This document shows positions 56,765 to 64,000 of a stretch of DNA of 64,000 bases, piece after piece; positions within the stretch are counted from its first letter, which is position 1; the number at the start of each line of letters is the position of its first letter. The notes below the pieces were generated by a model, which searched no databases, was not told where the DNA came from, and was given only the letters and a program-made list of their open reading frames with translations. A program made the translations under genes and the position numbers. This DNA is from UBA1794 sp031552405 (GTDB lineage Bacteria > Bacteroidota > Bacteroidia > Bacteroidales > Bacteroidaceae): NCBI GenBank assembly GCA_031552405.1, contig JAVBMN010000012.1, positions 24,445 through 88,444 of the forward strand, in the 5' to 3' direction.

Positions 56765-59728
56765 ATGAGGAATTTTACTCAATTAGCTTTATTGCTATTT
56801 TTAGGAGCATGTTTCTTCTGTACCGCATCGGTTTCTGCCGATGAAATTGAACCGGGAACAAGCTTCACCGATCGGATCACGAATCCAAGTTATTCCACAG
56901 GCACAGGCACAGGATGGACCATCCGGTCCGGCGCTACTCCTACCTGGAAATCCGCAGAACACGAAGCGGAAGTTTGGAATGCCAGTTTTGACATGTACCA
57001 AACCATTAGCGGACTTCCCGCCGGAACTTACAAATTAACCGTAGACGGACTTTACCGTGAAGGTGCAAATGACAGTGGCACAAAACACAATGATGGCACT
57101 GAAGAAATCAATGCCGTAGTGTATTCGGAAACGCCGCTTAAATCCAAACAAACGCTTTTGCACTCAGTGTACTCTGTCACAGACTTTGTAGGCAGCAAGC
57201 AGATGCTTAATGGATATGTAGACGGTGTGGTTTCTGCACGTGAAGCCTTCGATGCCGGTCACTTCAAAGACAACACCATTGATAACATCATTGTAGGTGC
57301 AGACGGTATGCTTACCATCGGTATCAAAACCCTTAAACTGGTACAATACCACTGGATTATCTGGGATAACTTCCAGCTGTTCTACATGGGCCCTCCGGGA
57401 CTTGCCGAATTGAAAGAAGGCATAGAGTCAGCAGGAATGGCACTATCTGAATACTACGATACCGACAATGCCCCAAGTGGTATTCGCAAAGAGATTGAAG
57501 ATGTACAGGCATTCATTGAAGGATACAACTCCAACAATGACCCTGAGGCGATAGCTGTCATGTTTGACTCTATCTCCCATGTAAAAGCAAGAGCGGATGT
57601 GGCTGCTGTTACCATGCTGTCTGTACGAGACCTGATAGAAGAAGCCAGTTTGCTGCCTAATACATATTCTGGCTACAGCGTTTTCTATGCTGCAACAGAT
57701 GCCATCTATGCAATCCTCGAAGAGAAAGCGACTGTAGACGGCCATCTGGTATTTAATGCCGATCTGATAGCAGCCATTGCTGCATACAATGCCGCAATCC
57801 GGGTATACCGTTTCACCGAGCCTGTTACAGATAGCGAAACAGGTGTAGACTTCACCTGGGCCATGCTTTCTCCCAACTTTACCAAGAAGGGTGGAGATCC
57901 TGCTGTAGCTGCAGATGGTTCTTCCGAAGGATGGAAACACAATAACATTCCTGCTACAAGCGCACAGTACCGTCTGAACCTTGTAAATGGCAAAAACTGC
58001 TGGAATAACTGGGAAAACAACTTCACCAGTATGAATGTATACCAGGAATTTGCCAATATGCCTGCCGGATTGTATTCGTTCTCTTGCTACCAAACCAACA
58101 ATGGCCCTGAAATGACCAACCAACATGCGTATGCTGCCGCATTGGGTGGTACTGCTGTTTCTCCCAATGCTACCTATACTTTTGTGAGCGATCCCGAACC
58201 TCTTGGTACCGACTTCGCCAAGAATTCCAGATGGGAAGGTCCGCTGGAAACTGCAAAAGTTCTTGTAGGTGAAGATGGTAACCTGCGTGTCGGATTCACC
58301 TCTGTAGGTGGAACCGGTTCAAGCGGTTGGTTCTGTATTACCGATTGTAAGTTGACTTACTACGGTCCTGACAACTCCGCTTTTGCAGCTTCATTGCTTG
58401 CACTTATTGAAGAAGCTGGTATTCTGAGCGATGACTCTGTGATGTTGGCTACCGACCGCGCCATCTTAAATGAAGGAATTACAGCTGCTAAGGCAACCAA
58501 TCTGGAAAATATTGACGCCATTACAACAAGTCTGGAAGCTATCGGCACAGTAATTACAAACGCCCATACAGCTATCAACGGATTGAGAACCTTCAAAGCC
58601 GGCACTTACGCCAAAACGTTGAAGATGGTTGAAAATGAAGAAGGCCTGTATCTCAATGAAGTAACTGAATTGCTTGGAGAACTGCTCACTTCCATAGACG
58701 AAACATTGGAAGGCCCCACCCTTACTTCGGAAGGATTCCCTGCAATCAACACCCTCATGACCAATGCAATTGATTTCTGCAGTACCTATGAACTGGCATA
58801 CTCATTCTTGAATGACGGCAGATATACTGATGTGATTGCCGACCTGCTAATCGAAGCTGACAACCAGCTTGAAATTGTATCGACCGATTTCTCCAAAGCA
58901 GAAACTGCCAAGGCTGCGATCATCAAAGCGATTGGTGCCATGAGACTTACAGGTGTAGCTCCTGGCGAAGAAGCAGATGTGACCGAGTTGCTCATCGTGA
59001 ATCCCACTATTGAAGGAAGCGACAACAATGTGCTTCCCGAAGGATGGTCGGGCGTGAAGACCAGCGGAAACACCTTCTCCACTACCTCACAGCACTGGAC
59101 AGGAGATGACACCAACCGTTACCTTGACTCTTGGAACGGTACTGCCGGTGCCTTGAAACTCAATGTATACCAGGTAATCAATGGCATTCCGAACGGAACT
59201 TACAAACTGATTGCTGCTACCCGTACAAGCGGTAATGGTTCTTACCTCTACGCTAAAAGTGGCAACACTCTGCAATTCACCGAAATCCCCATCTATAACG
59301 GAGACGCTGGTGGTATCTGGGAAGCTGCCGAAGAAGAGTCTGAGCTCAAGCTTGTCAATGACGGAAAAGGTCGTGGTTGGACAAATATTTCTGTAGAAAT
59401 TGAAGTAAACAACAATGCACTGACCATTGGTTGTACCTCCGACAAGGGTGTAATAACCGAAGGAGTAGCATGGACCGGAACTTGGTTCTCTGTGGATGAT
59501 TTCAAACTCTTCTGGCTCAGCGAACTGACAGGTCTGGAAGAAAACGAAGCAACTCCTGCTGCGGAACTTATTGCTTACGTTACAAATGGTTATATCACAG
59601 TAGTAGGCGTGGAAGAGTATACAATCTCTACGATTGACGGTATTTCTGTGCCTGCTGGTAATCAACTTTCCCCCGGTACTTACATTGTAAAATCCGGTGA
59701 GTTAGTTACTAAGGTTATTGTACAATAA
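56765..59728 (+). CDS. Tandem surface protein 2, modular with CTD
   Basis: A 987-residue paralogue of the preceding gene, with the same signal peptide, three modules, helical spacers and CTD (VPAGNQLSPGTYIVKSGELVTKVIVQ). Long stretches are identical, e.g. YHWIIWDNFQLFYMGPPG. Differences gather in the helical spacers (about 225-345 and 545-735). It has its own promoter and terminator. Confidence 0.85.
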   Translation: MRNFTQLALLLFLGACFFCTASVSADEIEPGTSFTDRITNPSYSTGTGTGWTIRSGATPTWKSAEHEAEVWNASFDMYQTISGLPAGTYKLTVDGLYREGANDSGTKHNDGTEEINAVVYSETPLKSKQTLLHSVYSVTDFVGSKQMLNGYVDGVVSAREAFDAGHFKDNTIDNIIVGADGMLTIGIKTLKLVQYHWIIWDNFQLFYMGPPGLAELKEGIESAGMALSEYYDTDNAPSGIRKEIEDVQAFIEGYNSNNDPEAIAVMFDSISHVKARADVAAVTMLSVRDLIEEASLLPNTYSGYSVFYAATDAIYAILEEKATVDGHLVFNADLIAAIAAYNAAIRVYRFTEPVTDSETGVDFTWAMLSPNFTKKGGDPAVAADGSSEGWKHNNIPATSAQYRLNLVNGKNCWNNWENNFTSMNVYQEFANMPAGLYSFSCYQTNNGPEMTNQHAYAAALGGTAVSPNATYTFVSDPEPLGTDFAKNSRWEGPLETAKVLVGEDGNLRVGFTSVGGTGSSGWFCITDCKLTYYGPDNSAFAASLLALIEEAGILSDDSVMLATDRAILNEGITAAKATNLENIDAITTSLEAIGTVITNAHTAINGLRTFKAGTYAKTLKMVENEEGLYLNEVTELLGELLTSIDETLEGPTLTSEGFPAINTLMTNAIDFCSTYELAYSFLNDGRYTDVIADLLIEADNQLEIVSTDFSKAETAKAAIIKAIGAMRLTGVAPGEEADVTELLIVNPTIEGSDNNVLPEGWSGVKTSGNTFSTTSQHWTGDDTNRYLDSWNGTAGALKLNVYQVINGIPNGTYKLIAATRTSGNGSYLYAKSGNTLQFTEIPIYNGDAGGIWEAAEEESELKLVNDGKGRGWTNISVEIEVNNNALTIGCTSDKGVITEGVAWTGTWFSVDDFKLFWLSELTGLEENEATPAAELIAYVTNGYITVVGVEEYTISTIDGISVPAGNQLSPGTYIVKSGELVTKVIVQ

Positions 59729-59769
59729 TGCAGTTTTATAAATAAGTTGGTACTTTTCCTGATGAACAT

Positions 59770-59804
59770 AGGAGGGTGGTTGTTAAGCCATCCTCCTTGT
59801 TTTT
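59770..59804 (+). terminator. Terminator of surface protein 2
   Basis: AGGAGGGTGG / CCATCCTCCT stem followed by TTGTTTTT. Confidence 0.85.
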
Positions 59805-60015
59805 ACAACCCCTAGAAGGAGAAGGCGCTCAATGCTTATTGTCCTTTTATAGCTAAATAACGTTAAACATAAAGCAATCTCTTTGCACATTCCTACTAAT
59901 CCCCTAAATTTACCGCGAAATTAATTGGCAAACTCTATTTAACAGATTCAACAGAATCCTCTTTGGATTAAACCAATTATATAACTAACACTTGTTTAAA
60001 CTAACATTTTTATTC

Positions 60016-62997
60016 ATGAAGATCTTAACTTCTTTTGTCGCAGCATTGTTTGCGGGCGCCTGCTTGTCATTAGTACAGGCGCAAACTCTTGGAGATGATT
60101 TCACCACCGAGCTTGAAAATGCAGGCTTCGAGGGAGAAAATTCCACGACCACAGGTAATGGTCGTATCTTTGTACCTAACGGCTGGACCTTTCAACGTAT
60201 CTCTGCCGGCTGGAATGACTTTCGCGTTGTAAATAGCAATGAAGTAGCCAGCGATGGAAAAAACAGCTATTTCGAATCCTATGAAGGAAACAGGCACGTA
60301 AGCTACTGGGGCCAAAACATTACTGCACTAAACCTGTATCAGGAAGTGGCCACTTTGCCCAAAGGAGCCTATCAATTCTCTGCCATGGTGCGTCTTGTAA
60401 CTCACCAGAGCGACCTTACCAATGAGCAGAAAATCACCGACCAGCACCTCTACGCTAAGATCATAGAGGGCGACTCTACCGTTTCTTCCGTAATGCCTCT
60501 CTCCGCCGTAGGTGATGCGATGGAAAACTGGACACCACTTGAAGTACTCTTTAACATCAAAGCCGACGGAGACATCGTACGCTTGGGTATTTCTTCCACC
60601 AACGACGGTTCAAACGACGCCGGAGGTTTCCAGATTGACGATTGTAAAATCACTTTCCTTGGCGATGGAAACGCCTTTGTAGTACAGGCATGGACAGCAA
60701 TCGACCTCTACAAAGTGAGAGCGAGTGACATCATTAACGGTGATATCGCACCGAGCGGAGTCATGGATGACCTGGAGAAAGCTCTGGCATTAGTTCCTGC
60801 CGCCACCACCATAGAGGAAAAATATGCGGTAGACTCTGCTACTTTGGATGCAGCCGTTACAGCTCTTAAAACAGCTTGTAAGAATGCCGAAGAGTGCTTA
60901 GTGTTACAAGAAAAGTTAATAGAACAAATCGAAGCAGCTCTCAACCATGCGAAGGGTCCCGATGCAAAACCTGGAAAGGAAGATTTTGAGAATACGGCTT
61001 ATGACCTGATGGACATCTATTACAGTGAAGTAGAATATCTGGTATACAAATCTGATATTGAAAAAGCGCTTGTAACTATGGCTGCTGCCCAACGGAAATA
61101 CGACCTGAGCGTATTGGAAGGCGCTACTGCCGCCAGCCCCAAAGATGCTACCTGGGTAATCTCTTGCCCGAACTTCACTAAAGTAGATGGAGATCCTTCT
61201 CTTGCTGCCGACGCACTATCTACCAATTGGAAGATCAGCTACAACTCCACAGTAACCAAAGAATTCAGACTGAATACCGTAGCCGGTAAAAACTGCTGGA
61301 ACAGCTGGTCTAATGACTTCACCTATATGACCGTATACCAAGAGTTGACCGACCTTCCTGCCGGTATGTATTCTATCTCTTGCCAAACAGCTACCAACAA
61401 TCCTATCAATGACCAGCATGCGTATATTACTTCCAGCACAGGTACTGCGGTATCCTCCATTCCTACCATCGTTTCTCCTGAAGGAACATTTGCAAGCGTA
61501 GGTATATGGGAACCCCTCGAAACAGGAAAGGTACTCGTAGGCAGCGATGGTAAACTGACTATCGGTATGACCTCTACTTCAGGAGGCGATGCAAGCGGTT
61601 GGTTCTGCGTAACCGACTTCGAATTGAAATATTATGGCATGGAAAATGCACTCACTGAATACCAAAGCGCGTATGCTGCACAAATCGCTTATGCAAAAGA
61701 ACTGGCTCAGAAGGAAATGCTTAAGACTGAACAGAGCGGCCTGAACAGCAGCATCGCAACTGCAGAAGCACAAGATATTAGCAGCATCGAGAACATAGAA
61801 ACCGCTTTCGAAGCTCTGAATAAGGTGATTGCCGACGGTACCACCTACACACAGGCAATGTCTGCATTCAAGAACAAGAATTACAAGACATTGACCAACC
61901 TGGCTACTGCCCACGCGGATGTAGAAGACTATACAACCCTTGGTGGTGTATACTCAGGATACCTCAGCAAGGTGGACGATATCCTGGCTGCTGATACTAC
62001 CACTGCTGCCTCTTACAATGAGCTGAACCGCCTTATGGGCATCTATGTAAGCTTCGATAAAGAATTTGCGGCTGCAGTAGCTTATAAAGATCCGGAGAAG
62101 TACGACGAAGAAGTAATTCTCACCTTGGGCAACACCTTGGAAGGCATTGCCAAATCGCTGGAAACATTGAACCCTGCAGATGTAGCAGCAGCAAGCAGCA
62201 AGCTCAGCACTGCGATCTACAACCTCAAAGTTCAGATTACCGACAAGGGCGCAGAAGCCACCTTCTGGTTGACAAACCCCAGCTTTGACGAGTCTTCTCT
62301 CAGCACCGGATGGGCTTATTCCAGCAACTTCAAGAGAAATACTGCTCAGATGCCTTTGGACGATGGATTCACTGGTACTGCTTGTGCCGAGATCTGGGTA
62401 GCCAGCAACGGTAAACTGGCCGACAGCTACATCTCTCAGAACGCGTATGTACCTAATGGTATTTATACCATCACTGTAGCTGCGAAGGCTGTTCAGCAAG
62501 GTACAATAAACATCCTTGAGGAAGACGGAGAAACCGTGAAAGAAACGATTACCATTACTTCACCCGTAACAGGTGTTTGGTTCTTTGCTAACAACGATTC
62601 TATTGAGATCTCTACCCCTATGGATGGAACAAATGAAATCCGCGCCAACGAGCCTCACTCTCAACTGTTCAAGATTGAGAACGTAGAGATAACAAACAAC
62701 TCACTGAACGTAGGTCTGAAAACAGTTTCTACCATTGCCAACTGGGTAGCACTGGATCATGTACAAATCTATTGCATGGAACGCACCCAGGGAGTAGGCG
62801 TAGTTGTAGTTGACCAAGACGCAATCGAGCCTCTTCAGGTATACGAAGAAAACGGTTACATCCGCGTAGCAGGTGTAGAAGAGTTCACCATCAGCACCCT
62901 GAATGGTATGGCAATCTCTGCCAACACTCAGCTTGTACCAGGTACTTATATCATCAAAGCCGGTAGCCGCTCTGCTAAGATCGCGATTACTGAATAA
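60016..62997 (+). CDS. Tandem surface protein 3, modular with CTD
   Basis: The ATG at 60016 (MKILTSFVAALFAGACLSLV) gives a proper signal peptide; an upstream TTG at 59992 is less likely. The layout is that of its two neighbours: module 1 (about 25-225, ending GGFQIDDCKITFLGDG), module 2 (ATWVISCPNFTKVDGDPSLAAD ... GWFCVTDFELKYYGME), module 3 (FWLTNPSFDESSLSTGW ... WVALDHVQIYCME), helical spacers and a CTD ending QLVPGTYIIKAGSRSAKIAITE. It is more diverged, and its leader is not similar. Glycan binding is likely; no enzyme motif is seen. Confidence 0.85.
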   Translation: MKILTSFVAALFAGACLSLVQAQTLGDDFTTELENAGFEGENSTTTGNGRIFVPNGWTFQRISAGWNDFRVVNSNEVASDGKNSYFESYEGNRHVSYWGQNITALNLYQEVATLPKGAYQFSAMVRLVTHQSDLTNEQKITDQHLYAKIIEGDSTVSSVMPLSAVGDAMENWTPLEVLFNIKADGDIVRLGISSTNDGSNDAGGFQIDDCKITFLGDGNAFVVQAWTAIDLYKVRASDIINGDIAPSGVMDDLEKALALVPAATTIEEKYAVDSATLDAAVTALKTACKNAEECLVLQEKLIEQIEAALNHAKGPDAKPGKEDFENTAYDLMDIYYSEVEYLVYKSDIEKALVTMAAAQRKYDLSVLEGATAASPKDATWVISCPNFTKVDGDPSLAADALSTNWKISYNSTVTKEFRLNTVAGKNCWNSWSNDFTYMTVYQELTDLPAGMYSISCQTATNNPINDQHAYITSSTGTAVSSIPTIVSPEGTFASVGIWEPLETGKVLVGSDGKLTIGMTSTSGGDASGWFCVTDFELKYYGMENALTEYQSAYAAQIAYAKELAQKEMLKTEQSGLNSSIATAEAQDISSIENIETAFEALNKVIADGTTYTQAMSAFKNKNYKTLTNLATAHADVEDYTTLGGVYSGYLSKVDDILAADTTTAASYNELNRLMGIYVSFDKEFAAAVAYKDPEKYDEEVILTLGNTLEGIAKSLETLNPADVAAASSKLSTAIYNLKVQITDKGAEATFWLTNPSFDESSLSTGWAYSSNFKRNTAQMPLDDGFTGTACAEIWVASNGKLADSYISQNAYVPNGIYTITVAAKAVQQGTINILEEDGETVKETITITSPVTGVWFFANNDSIEISTPMDGTNEIRANEPHSQLFKIENVEITNNSLNVGLKTVSTIANWVALDHVQIYCMERTQGVGVVVVDQDAIEPLQVYEENGYIRVAGVEEFTISTLNGMAISANTQLVPGTYIIKAGSRSAKIAITE

Positions 62998-63024
62998 GAA
63001 TTGATCGTTTAACAACTCTATATC

Positions 63025-63060
63025 GAGAGGCTGTGCTACCTGGCACAGCCTCTCTTTTTA
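63025..63060 (+). terminator. Terminator of surface protein 3
   Basis: Perfect 12-bp stem GAGAGGCTGTGC / GCACAGCCTCTC followed by TTTTTA. Confidence 0.9.
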
Positions 63061-63378
63061 TATATACAAGCAGCCTCATACCGGCTCGCCGGATTTATTA
63101 GGTTCACCGGATAATTATGGATAGATGCTTTTTAGGTAACTACTCAGCGAAAAAAGATGTTGATTTTCAGCTATTTATAAGGAGCTAAAGATCGCAAAAA
63201 AGTAACAATTCACCGATTTAAAGTAAGATTTTTTATTTCCAATTTCGTAATCTGCTGTAAATCAGCATTACACAGATCGAACTTTCGCTGAGTAGTTACC
63301 TTTTTAGTCATGTTTCACTTGCCCTGCCTCTAATAAATATCCGCTGAGTCGAGTTCACATTCAACCCTCCACATTCCA
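63061..63378. other. Gene-free stretch with a 19-bp inverted repeat
   Basis: AGGTAACTACTCAGCGAAA (63134-63152) and its exact complement (63283-63301) bound about 130 bases with no coding frame. A similar word (GTAGCTACTTAGCGAAA) sits in the tmRNA terminator loop. The remainder shows nothing else. Confidence 0.7.
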
Positions 63379-64000
63379 CTACCTTTGCACGACGCAATAC
63401 CTGTTCCCTGTGTTCTGTCTGATGCGCGGTACACCCATATCCACCAACAGTTTCCCGAAACCGCCCGCCTTGCGCCCGCGCATGGCTACGGGATTGTAGT
63501 CCCTCAGCCGGCGAAAGATCTCTTCGGCAGAGAGGAGCATAGAATCCTCTGCGCCACGCTCGGCATCCTTGAACAGTTCCCAGAAGAGGTTCTCTTCTAC
63601 GGAGGTTTTGTAGAAAGCCAGGTTCCGCTCTTCAATGGCGGCTTTCTCTTCTTCAGTGGGCCAGTATTGCTCGGCAGCGGTGGTAACGAGGTACTTGAGC
63701 TGAGCATATAACTGGGCATATTCCAAGGGTGTGTCTATATCAATCATACGGGTTACTTCCACGCAGAGAAAGCGACGGGAACCAGTTTTGTCGGTGAGCA
63801 GCTCTTTGCAATTGCTTGTGCCGATGAAGGAGGCGATGCGAGGCAGGGTGGTCTCATATTGCTGCCTTGCACGGCGCAGGTGCAGGGTGGTGGCTTGCAT
63901 GAGGTTTTTCAGGTCGGCCTGGTGCCGCGAGGAATGGCGGTCGAACTCATCCAAAGAGATCAGACCGTATTCGCTCAGGCGACGTTCGGCCTGCGGGATA
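63379..64000 (-). CDS. VirE-like protein (partial, C-terminal part)
   Basis: The frame stays open to the window edge, so the true N-terminus is outside. The visible end reads ISLDEFDRHSSRHQADLKNLM, ASFIGTSNCKELLTDKTGSRRFLCVEV, then RGRKAGGFGKLLVDMGVPRI. This matches the C-terminal P-loop/primase-helicase-type region of VirE/DUF3874-like proteins that are frequent in Bacteroidales. These genes often occur in small recurring cassettes of unknown role. The first clear Met-like codon inside is a TTG and should not be used as a start. Confidence 0.82.
   Translation of the reverse strand, partial: IPQAERRLSEYGLISLDEFDRHSSRHQADLKNLMQATTLHLRRARQQYETTLPRIASFIGTSNCKELLTDKTGSRRFLCVEVTRMIDIDTPLEYAQLYAQLKYLVTTAAEQYWPTEEEKAAIEERNLAFYKTSVEENLFWELFKDAERGAEDSMLLSAEEIFRRLRDYNPVAMRGRKAGGFGKLLVDMGVPRIRQNTGNRYCVVQR

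Overview
The window looks like chromosome of a Bacteroides-type bacterium (order Bacteroidales). The evidence is promoters of the form TTG/TTTG-N20-TAnnTTTG, the tmRNA tag GENNYALAA, Bacteroidetes-specific housekeeping families (DUF4924, DUF3276/PUR, DUF5606, long NusB), very few Shine-Dalgarno sites, and many secreted proteins ending in a type IX secretion-like C-terminal domain (CTD). These CTD proteins are unusual for classic gut Bacteroides and suggest a plant- or sludge-associated relative; that placement is a guess. The only RNA gene I find is tmRNA. I see no rRNA, tRNA, IS element or CRISPR array.

Layout. 0-3.4 kb: a CTD surface protein, a 61-aa peptide and tmRNA. 3.5-8 kb: a thioredoxin-fold protein and an agarase-like glycosidase that sits between two copies of the prfC 3' tail plus terminator. 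8-24.8 kb: mostly housekeeping (RF3, RfbD, LysE-type exporter, RNase Z, ribosomal protein S1, S4 protein, Pth, L25, PUR protein, NusB, YajC, YbbR, CoaE, DUF5606) with two GHL10 family glycosidases. 24.7-28.3 kb: a CPA2 antiporter and cytosolic peptidase T. 28.5-38 kb: an alternating block GH128 - secreted PepT - secreted PepT with CTD - GH128. 38-43.2 kb: GH43-like enzyme, CTD surface protein and GH105-like enzyme. 43.3-45 kb: a Crp/Fnr regulator and a short AraC-type protein. 45.4-50.1 kb: a glycogen/alpha-glucan operon (GH133 debranching enzyme, GT4/5 glycosyltransferase, GH57). 50.2-52.9 kb: an operon of M48 lipoprotein protease, ABC-type ATPase and DUF4435 protein, the last two resembling the PARIS anti-phage pair. 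53.2-63 kb: three tandem ~1000-aa modular CTD surface proteins. The right edge carries the C-terminal part of a VirE-like protein.

How the parts fit: secreted beta-1,3-glucan (GH128), GH43, GH105 and agarase-like enzymes plus multi-CBM surface proteins suggest cell-surface polysaccharide use without a SusC/SusD pair in view. The most unusual observations are the secreted peptidase T copies, whose signal peptide and CTD look borrowed from the neighbouring GH128 genes; the PARIS-like operon coupled to an M48 protease; the tripled surface-protein genes, two of which share promoter and leader; the agarase-like gene inserted at the prfC tail; and two intergenic repeat clusters (16.6-17.1 kb and 39.5-39.9 kb) built from the same palindromic words.
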